Below, piece by piece: positions 34,958 to 43,153 of a DNA stretch of 64,000 bases. The translations under genes and the position numbers were made by a program. Positions within the stretch are counted from its first letter, which is position 1, and each line of letters opens with the position of its first letter. Source of the DNA: Blastococcus saxobsidens DD2 (lineage in GTDB: Bacteria; Actinomycetota; Actinomycetes; Mycobacteriales; Geodermatophilaceae); contig NC_016943.1 of NCBI RefSeq assembly GCF_000284015.1, positions 2,955,541-3,019,540 on the forward strand, written 5' to 3'. Under the pieces are notes generated by a model. The model did no database searches. It was not told the DNA's origin and was given only the letters and a program-made list of their open reading frames with translations.

Positions 34958-36883
34958 GTGCAGTTCTATCTCGACGGCTACCGGCCCGGCGACCCGTTCG
35001 TGGCGCAGCCGCACCCCTCGGTCGCGGACCGGCCGGACGACCTGCCCGAGGAGGTCGACGTCCTGATCGTCGGGTGCGGTCCCGCCGGCCTCGTCCTGGC
35101 CGCCCAGCTGGCCAGCTTCCCCGACATCAGGACCGCGGTCGTCGACCGCCGGGACGGGCCGCTCGAGGTGGGGCAGGCCGACGGGGTCGCCTGCCGCACG
35201 GTGGAGATGTTCGAGGCGTTCGGGCTGGCCGACCAGCTCGTCGCCGAGGGCTACTGGGTCAACGAGGTCTCCTTCTGGCGGCCCGACCCGGAGGACCGGT
35301 CGAAGATCGCGCGCACCGGGCGGATCCAGGACGTCGAGGACGGCCTGTCGGAGATGCCGCACGTCATCGTCAACCAGGCGCGGATGCTCGCCTACCTGCG
35401 CGGCTTCATGGAGCGGTCGGCCAGCCGGCTGCGGCCGCACTACGGCGTGCACGCCAGCGGGCTCGCCGTCGAGGCCGGCGGCGGGTCCGAGTACCCGGTC
35501 ACCGTCACGCTGCAGCACCTGGCGGACCTCCAGGAGACGGGACGGACCTCCACGGTCCGCGCCAGGTACGTCGTCGGCTGCGACGGTGCACGCAGCGGCG
35601 TCCGGACGGCGATCGGTCGCGAGCTGGTCGGCGACCTGACCAACCAGACCTGGGGCGTCATGGACGTCCTGGCCGTCACCGACTTCCCCGACATCCGCCT
35701 GAAGGCCGCCATCTCGGCGGATCAGGGCAGCATCCTGATCATCCCCCGCGAGGGTGGCTACCTGGTGCGTGTCTACCTCGAGCTCGACGCGGTCAGGGAC
35801 CGGGACATGCTGGAGAACCGCAGCGTCACGCCGGAGAAGCTCACCGCGGTCGCGAACCGGATCCTGCATCCGTACACCCTCGAGGTGAAGGACGTCGGCT
35901 GGTGGTCGGTGTACGAGATCGGCCAGCGGCTGTGCGACAAGTTCGACGACGTGCCCGCCGAAGAGACCGGCACGCGCGTCCCCCGGGTCTTCATCGCCGG
36001 CGACGCCTGTCACACGCACAGCGCCAAGGCCGGCCAGGGCATGAACGTGTCGATGGCCGATGCCTGGAACCTCGGGTGGAAGCTGGGCGCCGTCCTGCGC
36101 GGAACCGCCCGCCCCGAGCTGCTCGACACCTACTCCGCCGAACGCCAGGGAATCGCCCAGGAGCTCATCGACTTCGACCGCGAGTTCTCCCGGATGTTCA
36201 GCGCGGCCCCGAAGGAGTCCGGGCCGGCAGAGGGCGGCGGCGTCGACCCGGCCGAGTTCCAGCGCTACTTCGCCGCCCAGGGGCGGTTCACCGCGGGCGT
36301 GGCCACGACCTACGCGCCGTCGATGATCACCGCCTCTGCCGAGTTCCAGCACCTGGCGGAGGGTTTCCCCGTGGGGATGCGCTTCCACTCCGCCCCGGTC
36401 GTCCGGCTGGCCGACGCGAAGCCGGTCCAGCTCGGGCACGTGGCCCGGGCCGACGGCGCCTGGCGGCTCTACGTCTTCGCCGACCGCGCCGACCCGGCGA
36501 GCCCGGACTCGCGGGCCCGGGCGCTGTGCGACTTCCTGGTGTCCGAGAAGTCCCCGATCGCGCGGTACACGCCGGCCGGGGCCGACCCGGACTCGGTCAT
36601 CGACGTCCGCGCCGTCTTCCAGCAGGGTCACCGCGACCTGGCGGTGGACACGCTGCCGCCCGTGCTGCTGCCGCGGAAGGGCCGGTTCGGCCTGATCGAC
36701 TACGAGAAGGCCTTCTGCCCCGACCTCACGACCTGCGACGTCGTCGACCTGCGCGGGATCGACCGGAACGCCGGCTGCATCGTTCTCGTCCGGCCGGACC
36801 AGTACGTCGCCCACGTCCTCCCGCTGGACGGGCACGAGGAGCTGGCCGAGTTCCTGTCCGGCGTCCTGCTCGACGCCCAGTAG
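34958..36883 (+). CDS. FAD-dependent aromatic hydroxylase (phenol 2-monooxygenase/3-hydroxybenzoate 4-monooxygenase type)
   Basis: A 641-residue group A flavoprotein hydroxylase. FAD motifs are VLIVGCGPAGLVLAAQLA, the DG motif in VVGCDGARSGVRTAIG and the GD motif in RVFIAGDACHTHSAKAGQGM. A thioredoxin-like C-terminal domain (about residues 450-641) is present, as in phenol hydroxylase and MobA. The length equals that of these enzymes. They use NADPH and oxygen to hydroxylate a phenolic ring. The GTG at 34958 follows AGGGGACGG. It is probably a single-gene transcript under the divergent IclR regulator, since a hairpin follows it. Confidence 0.9.
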   Translation: MQFYLDGYRPGDPFVAQPHPSVADRPDDLPEEVDVLIVGCGPAGLVLAAQLASFPDIRTAVVDRRDGPLEVGQADGVACRTVEMFEAFGLADQLVAEGYWVNEVSFWRPDPEDRSKIARTGRIQDVEDGLSEMPHVIVNQARMLAYLRGFMERSASRLRPHYGVHASGLAVEAGGGSEYPVTVTLQHLADLQETGRTSTVRARYVVGCDGARSGVRTAIGRELVGDLTNQTWGVMDVLAVTDFPDIRLKAAISADQGSILIIPREGGYLVRVYLELDAVRDRDMLENRSVTPEKLTAVANRILHPYTLEVKDVGWWSVYEIGQRLCDKFDDVPAEETGTRVPRVFIAGDACHTHSAKAGQGMNVSMADAWNLGWKLGAVLRGTARPELLDTYSAERQGIAQELIDFDREFSRMFSAAPKESGPAEGGGVDPAEFQRYFAAQGRFTAGVATTYAPSMITASAEFQHLAEGFPVGMRFHSAPVVRLADAKPVQLGHVARADGAWRLYVFADRADPASPDSRARALCDFLVSEKSPIARYTPAGADPDSVIDVRAVFQQGHRDLAVDTLPPVLLPRKGRFGLIDYEKAFCPDLTTCDVVDLRGIDRNAGCIVLVRPDQYVAHVLPLDGHEELAEFLSGVLLDAQ

Positions 36884-36911
36884 GGACGTCCCGGAGCCCA
36901 GCAGGAGCCAG

Positions 36912-36942
36912 CCGGCCCGCCGTCCCCCGGGCGACGGGCCGG
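36912..36942 (+). terminator. Hairpin after the FAD hydroxylase
   Basis: CCGGCCCG (36912-36919) pairs with CGGGCCGG (36935-36942) around a 15-base loop that can pair partly. It lies 29 bases past the stop and separates this gene from the P450 operon. Confidence 0.5.
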
Positions 36943-36967
36943 TGTCCGTTCTGGACCCGCGCTTTTC

Positions 36968-36984
36968 ATTTACGCCTTGTAAAT
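36968..36984. promoter_or_regulatory. AT-rich palindrome upstream of the P450 operon
   Basis: ATTTACGCCTTGTAAAT is a perfect six-base inverted repeat with a five-base spacer, of the kind bound by TetR-type repressors. It lies six bases before the shared 18-bp motif and 150 bases before the P450 start. Binding protein unknown; the TetR gene at 52119 is one candidate. Confidence 0.45.
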
Positions 36985-36989
36985 CGACA

Positions 36990-37007
36990 TGACATGGTGC
37001 ACAGTGA
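36990..37007. promoter_or_regulatory. Shared 18-bp motif, P450 operon copy
   Basis: TGACATGGTGCACAGTGA here and TGACATGGTGTCCAGTGA at 48078-48095 differ at two of 18 positions. Both lie in the upstream region of an operon of the same catabolic island. Either a common regulator site or promoter element. Confidence 0.5.
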
Positions 37008-37134
37008 GTTCGTGACCGCGGGCACATCGCGTCGTCACCCTCATCGGGTCCGAGAAGCAGTTCGTCCGGCCGGGCAGCTGCCAGGAGCCGACCACCGCAG
37101 TGCCGACAGCGACGTCCGAACCCCGAGGTGGCCC

Positions 37135-38304
37135 ATGTCCGTCCCGACTTCTGCGATCGACCTCTTCGCCGACGAGGTGCTGGTCGACCCGTATCCGACC
37201 TACGCCGAGCTCCGCGACCTCGGCGGGGTCGTGCACCTGCCCGCGAACGGCGTCTACGCGCTCACCCGCTACGACGTCATCCGCACCGCGCTCGGCGACC
37301 CGGAGACGTTCTCGTCGCGGACGATCGGGTTCAACCCGATGGTCAACGAGGCCCTGCAGGGCACCTCGCTCGCCTCGGACCCGCCGGTCCACACCCAGCT
37401 CCGCGCGACGCTGACCGAGAACCTGTCCCCCCGGGCCCTGCGGGGTCTGAAGACGCAGATCGACGCCAAGGCCGCAACCCTGGTCGACGAGCTGGTCGCC
37501 CGCGGCTCCTTCGACGCCATCGACGCGCTCGCCCGCGTCTTCCCGCTCGAGGTCGTCGCCGACCTGATCGGCTTCACCGGCCAGGTCCGCGACAACATGC
37601 TCCGCTGGGGCCAGGCCGCGATGCAGGTCATCGGCCCGATGAACCAGCGGACCGCCGAGAACTTCCCCATCGCCGGCGAGCTGTACGCCTGGTGCTCGAG
37701 CGTCACCGCCGAGGACCTCGCGCCCGGCTCGGTGGGCCGCGGCATCTTCGACGCCGAGGCCCGCGGCGACATCCCGCCGAACACCGCGGGGCACATCATC
37801 CACCCGTACCTCGGGGCCGGGGTCGACACGACGGTCGCCGCCATCGGCAACATCGTCGCCCTCTTCGGGGCACACCCCGACCAGTTCGACCTGGTGCGCA
37901 AGGACCCCTCCCTCGTGCCGGCCGCCTTCGCCGAGGTGCTCCGGTACTGGGTGCCCATCCACGCCTGGGGCCGGCACGTGACGAAGGACGTCGTGATCGA
38001 CGGCGTCACCGTGCCCGCCGGCTCCCAGGTCGCCCTTCTCCTCGGTGCCGGCAACCGCGACCCGCGCCACTACCAGGACCCGGACGCCTTCCTGGTCGAG
38101 CGCAACCCCGTCGACCACCTCTCCTTCGGCTACGGCCCGCACGGCTGCGCCGGGCAGGGCCTGGCGCGGCTCGAGGCGCACGCCGTGATCGAGGCCCTGG
38201 CCACCCGGGTCCAGCGCCTGGTCGTGGGCGAGGAGATCCGCGTCCCCAGCAACATCACGCGCAGCATCGAGCAGCTGCCGGTCCTCGACGTGGTGCCGGC
38301 ATGA
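37135..38304 (+). CDS. Cytochrome P450
   Basis: A 389-residue soluble class I P450. The heme-thiolate cysteine is in FGYGPHGCAGQGLARLE and the ExxR motif is in EVLRYW. The I-helix oxygen-activation motif is LGAGVDTTVAA, with the acid-threonine pair. The N-terminal half (PYPTYAELRDLGGVV, SLASDPPVHTQLR, FPLEVVADLIGF) resembles bacterial P450s acting on small aromatic acids and ethers, such as CYP199-type demethylases; this is similarity of pattern only. It leads an operon in which the next two genes supply its ferredoxin and reductase. Confidence 0.95.
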   Translation: MSVPTSAIDLFADEVLVDPYPTYAELRDLGGVVHLPANGVYALTRYDVIRTALGDPETFSSRTIGFNPMVNEALQGTSLASDPPVHTQLRATLTENLSPRALRGLKTQIDAKAATLVDELVARGSFDAIDALARVFPLEVVADLIGFTGQVRDNMLRWGQAAMQVIGPMNQRTAENFPIAGELYAWCSSVTAEDLAPGSVGRGIFDAEARGDIPPNTAGHIIHPYLGAGVDTTVAAIGNIVALFGAHPDQFDLVRKDPSLVPAAFAEVLRYWVPIHAWGRHVTKDVVIDGVTVPAGSQVALLLGAGNRDPRHYQDPDAFLVERNPVDHLSFGYGPHGCAGQGLARLEAHAVIEALATRVQRLVVGEEIRVPSNITRSIEQLPVLDVVPA

Positions 38305-38348
38305 CCTCGACCGCAGCAGCGCAGGCCCCGACGAAGGGAAGGAACCCG

Positions 38349-38540
38349 ATGAGGATCGCCGCTGATCGCGACCGGTGCGAGGGCCACGGCCTCTGCGCCG
38401 ACACGGCGCCGGAGGTCTACGACCTCGACGACGAGGCGATCGTGGTGCTCCTCCACGAGGAGGTGCCGCCGGAGCTGGAGCGCAAGGCGGAGGCCGGGGC
38501 CCGGGTGTGCCCGGTCGCCGCGCTGCGCGTCGAGGCATGA
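38349..38540 (+). CDS. [3Fe-4S]-type ferredoxin, P450 redox partner
   Basis: A 63-residue ferredoxin with three cluster cysteines, in RDRCEGHGLCADTAP and RVCPVAAL, typical of the [3Fe-4S] ferredoxins paired with actinobacterial P450s. The ATG at 38349 has a strong GAAGGGAAGGAA ribosome site. An in-frame ATG at 38301 that overlaps the P450 stop would add a 16-residue low-complexity leader. Electrons pass from the reductase gene just downstream to the P450 upstream. The stop overlaps the reductase ATG (ATGA). Confidence 0.92.
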   Translation: MRIAADRDRCEGHGLCADTAPEVYDLDDEAIVVLLHEEVPPELERKAEAGARVCPVAALRVEA

Positions 38541-40024
38541 GCATGCGGCCGGGTCCTGCCGGGAGCATGCGGCCGGGTCCTGCCGGGAGCATGCGGCCGG
38601 GTCCTGCCGGGAGCATGCGGCCGGGTCCTGCCGGGAGCATGCGGCCGGGTCCTGCCGGGAGCATGCGGCCGGGTCCTGCCGGGAGCATGCGGCCGGGTCC
38701 TGCCGGGAGCATGCGGCCGGGTCCTGCCGGGAGCATGCGGCCGGGTCCTGCCGGGAGCATGCGGCCGGGTCCTGCCGGGAGCATGCGGCCGGGTCCTGCC
38801 GGGAGCATGCGGCCGGGTCCTGCCGGGAGCATGCGGCCGGGTCCTGCCGGGAGCATGCGGCCGGGTCCTGCCGGGACCGTGCGGGACGTCGTCGTCGTCG
38901 GCGGCTCCATCGCGGCGCTGACCGCGGTGGAGACGCTGCGGATGGAGGACTTCGACGGCCGAATCACCGTGCTCAGCGACGAGGACCTCCCGCCCTACAC
39001 CCGGGTGCCACTGTCGAAGGGCGTCCTCGCCGGGCGCGAGACCGCCGATGACGTGGTCCTGGCGCCCCTGTCCGCGGAGGTCGACCTGCACCTGCGCACG
39101 CCGGCCACCGGGTTGGACACGGACAACCGCGTCGTCCTCACCCCGGCCGGGCCCGTCCCCTATGACGGCCTGGTCATCGCCACCGGCGCGCGCGCCCGGC
39201 GCATCGGTACGCCGAACCAGGCCGAGCGGGTGCTGCGCAGCTACGACGACGGCCTGCGGCTGCGCGACCACCTCGGTCGCGCCTCCTCGGTCCTGATCGT
39301 CGGCGGAGGCTTCCTGGGGATGGAGATCGCCTCCACCGCGCGCGCCCTGGGCAGGGACGTGACCGTCGTCGACCTGGCTCCCCCGCTCGACCGCCTACTC
39401 GGGACGACGGTGGGCGGGCACGTCCGTTCCGTGGCCGAGCAGGCAGGGGTCCGCTTCGTCCTCACGCACGGCGGTGTCCGGCTCCTGGGCGCGCCCTTTC
39501 CGACGGCGGTCGAGACCGCCGACGGGCGACGGCTGGAGGCCGACCTCATCGTCTCCGCGGTCGGGGACGTGCCCAACGTCGAGTGGCTGGCGGGCTCCGG
39601 CCTGCCGGTCGCCGGCGGGGTGCTCGTCGACGAGCGCTGCCGGGTGAGCCCGCACGTGGTCGCCGCCGGCGACGTCGCGGTCTTCACCACCGGCGACGGC
39701 GGCCTCACCCGGATCCCCAGCTGGACCAACGCCGTGGAGCAGGCGCGCTGCGCGGCCAAGGCGCTGCTGCACGGGGACGACGCCCTCGCGTACCGGCCGT
39801 CCCGGTACGCCTGGACCGAGCAGTTCGGGCTCGACGTGAAGATGGTCGGCCCGGCGGACCCGCAGGGCGAGCCGGCCGTGCTCGACGGCTCGCTCGACGC
39901 CGGCTCGGCACTCCTGGCCTGGCCCGACGCCGGTGCGCCCCGGACCGTCGTCGCGGTCAACCACCACACCCCGCCCGCGAAGCTCAAGCGGCTCCTCAGA
40001 CCGGCTGCCGTGGCAGCCGCATGA
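38537..40024 (+). CDS. FAD-dependent ferredoxin reductase with a 14-copy N-terminal repeat
   Basis: A 495-residue protein as read from the ATG that overlaps the ferredoxin stop. Codons 2-113 are fourteen exact copies of an eight-residue unit (SMRPGPAG). The remaining 382 residues are a complete CamA-like NADH:ferredoxin reductase: FAD loop VVVVGGSIAALTAVETL, NAD loop VLIVGGGFLGMEIASTA, and VVAAGDVAVF near the FAD C-terminal contact. Typical members have about 390-410 residues and no repeat, so the repeat is an addition. Each copy has an in-frame ATG, so translation may begin within the array. Confidence 0.9.
   Translation: MSMRPGPAGSMRPGPAGSMRPGPAGSMRPGPAGSMRPGPAGSMRPGPAGSMRPGPAGSMRPGPAGSMRPGPAGSMRPGPAGSMRPGPAGSMRPGPAGSMRPGPAGSMRPGPAGTVRDVVVVGGSIAALTAVETLRMEDFDGRITVLSDEDLPPYTRVPLSKGVLAGRETADDVVLAPLSAEVDLHLRTPATGLDTDNRVVLTPAGPVPYDGLVIATGARARRIGTPNQAERVLRSYDDGLRLRDHLGRASSVLIVGGGFLGMEIASTARALGRDVTVVDLAPPLDRLLGTTVGGHVRSVAEQAGVRFVLTHGGVRLLGAPFPTAVETADGRRLEADLIVSAVGDVPNVEWLAGSGLPVAGGVLVDERCRVSPHVVAAGDVAVFTTGDGGLTRIPSWTNAVEQARCAAKALLHGDDALAYRPSRYAWTEQFGLDVKMVGPADPQGEPAVLDGSLDAGSALLAWPDAGAPRTVVAVNHHTPPAKLKRLLRPAAVAAA
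38540..38875 (+). repeat. Perfect tandem repeat, 14 copies of a 24-bp unit
   Basis: The unit begins AGCATGCGGCCGGGTCCTG and ends CCGGG. Fourteen copies span 336 bases with no mismatch I can find. Twenty-four is a multiple of three, so copy-number changes keep the frame. The array starts at the ferredoxin stop and ends five bases before the GTG of the TVRDVVVVGG core. There are no spacers, so this is not a CRISPR array. Confidence 0.97.
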
Positions 40025-40053
40025 CGACCGGACCCGAGAGGACCTCTGCACAG

Positions 40054-41031
40054 ATGAACGGCACGAGCCGACACGTCAACACGGTCCTCGGCCCCGTACC
40101 CGCCGACGACCTCGGCGTCGTCGCGGTCCACGAAGCGCTGCTCTCGGTCGTCCCCGGAGCGGAGCACGGCTACGACATCTCGATGGACCGCGCGGAGATC
40201 TTCGAGGTCCTCGCCGCAAAGCTCACCGCCTTCAAGGCGGCCGGGGGCGGGACCGTCGTCGACAGCACCGGCATGTTCCACGGCCGCGACACGAAGCTCT
40301 ACGAGGCCCTGTCCCGCGCCACCGGCGTGCACGTCGTCGCCTCGACGGGCATGGGCCCCGAGGAGAACCTCGGCGGCTACTTCCTCACCCCGCAGACCGA
40401 CCCGCCGACGCCGTGGCCAGCGGAGAAGTTCGCCGACCTCTTCGGCCGGGAGGTCACCGAGGGCATGGTGGTCCCGCGCGTGGAGCGTCGGTGCTCCGCC
40501 GGCCTGGTCGCCACCGCGGCGACCCGCGACGGGGTGACGCCCACCGACGAGAGCCTGTTCCGCGGCGCGGCCCGGGCGGCACTGGCCACCGGCGTCCCGG
40601 TCTCGATCCGTTACGGCGCCGACGCCGTCGCCGAGCTGCAGCTGGTCCTGGACGAGGGGCTGCCGGCCGACCGCGTCGTCGTCGGCGACCTCGACCGGAC
40701 CGAGGCCGTCGCGGCCGGCTGGCCCGCCGCCGTGGCCGAACGCGGCGCCTACGTCGCCGTCGACCACGTCGGCCTGAACGACTCGGACGACCACGTCCGC
40801 GACGCCGAGCGGGCCGCCCTGGTCGCCGAGCTCGTCGCGGCCGGGCACGCGGAACGCGTGCTGCTCTCGGGCAACGCGATCGGGGTCGCGAAGGGGCACC
40901 CCGCGTACGAGCTGCCCTACGCGCACGTGCTCACCGCCTTCGTCCCGCTCCTCGCGTCGCACGGGGTCGCGGACGAGGACATCCAGCGCGTCCTGGTCGC
41001 CAACCCGCGCGACCTGCTCGCGGTGCGCTGA
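40054..41031 (+). CDS. Phosphotriesterase-family protein with degenerate metal site
   Basis: A 325-residue TIM-barrel protein clearly related to the next gene over its whole length. Five of six metal-ligand positions are changed against the intact paralogue: HEA for HEH (Ala28), Ala153 for the carboxylated lysine, Arg186 and Asp212 for the two histidines, and Asn274 for the last aspartate. It cannot bind the binuclear centre in the usual way and is probably a structural or regulatory partner. The ATG at 40054 has GAGAGGA upstream; an ATG at 40021 overlaps the reductase stop and adds 11 residues. Confidence 0.88.
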   Translation: MNGTSRHVNTVLGPVPADDLGVVAVHEALLSVVPGAEHGYDISMDRAEIFEVLAAKLTAFKAAGGGTVVDSTGMFHGRDTKLYEALSRATGVHVVASTGMGPEENLGGYFLTPQTDPPTPWPAEKFADLFGREVTEGMVVPRVERRCSAGLVATAATRDGVTPTDESLFRGAARAALATGVPVSIRYGADAVAELQLVLDEGLPADRVVVGDLDRTEAVAAGWPAAVAERGAYVAVDHVGLNDSDDHVRDAERAALVAELVAAGHAERVLLSGNAIGVAKGHPAYELPYAHVLTAFVPLLASHGVADEDIQRVLVANPRDLLAVR

Positions 41032-41059
41032 GCCGGATCCCAGGAGAGAGGCGAAAGAC

Positions 41060-42028
41060 ATGTCCCGTGTGAACACCGTCCTGGGCCCGATCGCGGCCGA
41101 GGAGCTCGGCTTCGTCGCCGTGCACGAGCACATCGGCTACGGCATGCCCGGCTCGGAGCTCGACACCCGGTGGTGGAAGACCCCCGAGCAGCGGTACGAG
41201 GAGACCGTCCCGAAGCTGCGGCAGTTCGCCGAGCACAGCCAGCCCTACGGCGGCCCGACCTTCGTGGACGCCACCGGCATCTGCAACGGCCGCGACGTCG
41301 ACTACTACAAGTCGCTCTCGGCCAAGACCGGCGTGCACATCGTCGCGGCCACCGGCTTCGTCGGGGGTGACACCGCGCTGCGCTTCTTCGCCGACGCCCC
41401 CGTCGACTACCTGATGCGCCAGTTCGTCCACGAGATCACCGTCGGCATCGGCGACACCGGCAGCCTGGCGGGGATCATCAAGGTCGGGGTGAGCCGGGGC
41501 TTCCGGATGAAGGAACTGGACCTGCGCATCTACCGTGCCGCGGCCCGCGCCGCGCTGCTCACCGGGGTGCCGATCTTCACCCACCTCGCCGTCGACGTGG
41601 AGCCGGCGCTCGCCGTCTTCGCCGAGGAGGGCCTGCCGCTGGACCGGGTGCTCTTCGGGCACGCCGATGACGGCGTCAGCCAGGGCAAGGTCAACGAGGC
41701 CGCGATCCTCGGCGGCGGCGGCCGGATCGGCTTCGACACCTTCGGCTACGACCTCGAGCTGCCCGACCCGCCGTTCTGGGGCCGGCACCGCCGCGAGCGC
41801 CTCGAGCACTTCCTCCGGCTGGTCGGCGAGGGCCACGTCGACCAGGTGCTTGCCTCCGCGGACGCCAATTGCAGCCCGCTCGGCTGGCCCGGCGTCAAGG
41901 GCCACACCGTCAACTACATCTTCGAACAGCTCATCCCCGACCTGCAGGAGGAAGGCGTCGACGAGGCCACGATTTACCGGATCTTCGTCACCAACCCCGC
42001 CGACTTCCTGACCCTCACGACGAACTGA
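41060..42028 (+). CDS. Phosphotriesterase-like metal hydrolase (lactonase/esterase type)
   Basis: A 322-residue amidohydrolase-superfamily enzyme with a full binuclear metal site: His22 and His24 in AVHEHIGYG, Lys141 in GIIKVGVSRG, His175 in IFTHLAVD, His201 in LFGHADDG and Asp268 in LASADANCSPLGW. Such enzymes hydrolyse lactones, phosphotriesters or N-acyl compounds; the operon suggests a lactone or ester product of the monooxygenases. The ATG follows CAGGAGAGAGGCGAAAGAC, 28 bases after its degenerate paralogue. Possibly a heteromer with it. Confidence 0.92.
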   Translation: MSRVNTVLGPIAAEELGFVAVHEHIGYGMPGSELDTRWWKTPEQRYEETVPKLRQFAEHSQPYGGPTFVDATGICNGRDVDYYKSLSAKTGVHIVAATGFVGGDTALRFFADAPVDYLMRQFVHEITVGIGDTGSLAGIIKVGVSRGFRMKELDLRIYRAAARAALLTGVPIFTHLAVDVEPALAVFAEEGLPLDRVLFGHADDGVSQGKVNEAAILGGGGRIGFDTFGYDLELPDPPFWGRHRRERLEHFLRLVGEGHVDQVLASADANCSPLGWPGVKGHTVNYIFEQLIPDLQEEGVDEATIYRIFVTNPADFLTLTTN

Positions 42029-42040
42029 GAGAGCACAGCC

Positions 42041-43153
42041 ATGAACATCAAAGACCTGAAGATCGCCGTCGTGGGTGCGGGGTACGGCGGCGCTGCCGTG
42101 GCCAAGGGCCTGAGCCTGCACGGCGTCGACGTCACGGTGTACGAGCAGGCCGGCGGGATCGCCGAGGTGGGGGCCGGCATCGGCCTGCGCCCGTCGACCA
42201 TGGACCTCTTCCGCCGCTGGGGCATCTTCGACGCCATCGCCCGCGTCAGCTCGCCCAGCGACTACTTCGAGATCCTCACCGCCACCGGCGACCCGATCGC
42301 CAAGGACTCCTGGCCGGGCATGGACGACTACGCGGTGAGGACGCACACCCACCTCATCCACCGCGGCGACTTCATCGACGCGCTCACCGGCGTGCTGCCC
42401 GAGGGCATGATCCGGCTCGGCTCCAAGCTGGAGAGCGTCGAGGACCGCGGGGCGACCACCGTGCTCCGCTTCTCCAACGGCGAGACCGTCGAGGCCGACC
42501 TGGTCATCGGCGCCGACGGCATCAAGTCCACGGTGCGCCAGCAGCTGTTCGGCGACCACGAACCGGTGTTCGCCGGGGAGCACGCCTATCGCGTGGTCAT
42601 CCCCACCAGCGCGTGCCACGGCATGGTCGTCGACGACAACCTCCGCATGTACATCGGCCGCGGCACGAAGGTCTACCTGCTGCCGCTGCGGCACCGCGAC
42701 GGGCTGTCCTTCGACGTCACCGCCCTGGACGCCGACGGCACCTGGGCGCCGCAGGTGACCAAGGAGGACCTGCTGGCCAAGGTGGAAGGGTTCGACGAGC
42801 GGATCGTCGCCATCGCCCGCGACCTGGACCTCGCCACCGTGAACGTGCGCGCGGTCTACGACATCGATCCGGTCGACACCTGGCACACCGGCTCGGCCAC
42901 CCTGCTGGGCGACTCGGCGCACGCGATGCTGCACCACCAGGGGCAGGGTGCGAACTCGGCGATCATGGACGCCGGCGCGCTGGTCGACGCCCTGCTGGAC
43001 GCTGACTCCGTCCCCGCCGCGCTGGCCGCGTTCCAGGCCGAGCGGAAGCCGGTCACCGACGAGCTGCAGGCGATCTCCCGCTCCGGCTGGACCGACGACG
43101 AGCTCGACGATGCCTTCCCCGGCCAGAAGCCCGCGGCGCAGGCCGCCCGATGA
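42041..43153 (+). CDS. FAD-dependent monooxygenase (salicylate hydroxylase/NicC-like)
   Basis: A 370-residue group A flavoprotein monooxygenase. Motifs are IAVVGAGYGGAAVAKGL, VIGADGIKSTVRQQLFG and LLGDSAHAMLHHQGQGAN. The compact size and the HHQGQGAN helix match 6-hydroxynicotinate 3-monooxygenase (NicC) and related decarboxylating hydroxylases that act on aromatic or N-heterocyclic acids. It lies 12 bases after the intact phosphotriesterase-like gene and overlaps the next gene by four bases. Its substrate is not known. Confidence 0.9.
   Translation: MNIKDLKIAVVGAGYGGAAVAKGLSLHGVDVTVYEQAGGIAEVGAGIGLRPSTMDLFRRWGIFDAIARVSSPSDYFEILTATGDPIAKDSWPGMDDYAVRTHTHLIHRGDFIDALTGVLPEGMIRLGSKLESVEDRGATTVLRFSNGETVEADLVIGADGIKSTVRQQLFGDHEPVFAGEHAYRVVIPTSACHGMVVDDNLRMYIGRGTKVYLLPLRHRDGLSFDVTALDADGTWAPQVTKEDLLAKVEGFDERIVAIARDLDLATVNVRAVYDIDPVDTWHTGSATLLGDSAHAMLHHQGQGANSAIMDAGALVDALLDADSVPAALAAFQAERKPVTDELQAISRSGWTDDELDDAFPGQKPAAQAAR

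Noticed and set aside
33994-38304. A 1436-codon plus-strand open frame
   Set aside because: Its last 390 codons are the P450. The rest runs through the TRIC-type channel, IclR and FAD hydroxylase genes in non-coding frames with low-complexity Arg/Pro/Ala composition.
38540-38875. CRISPR array
   Set aside because: The units abut with no spacers and are in frame with a reductase; it is a tandem repeat.
36970-38967. A 665-residue minus-strand open frame with PAGPGRML repeats
   Set aside because: It lies opposite P450, ferredoxin and reductase, all of which have clear homology. The repeat is open in every frame because the unit lacks stops.
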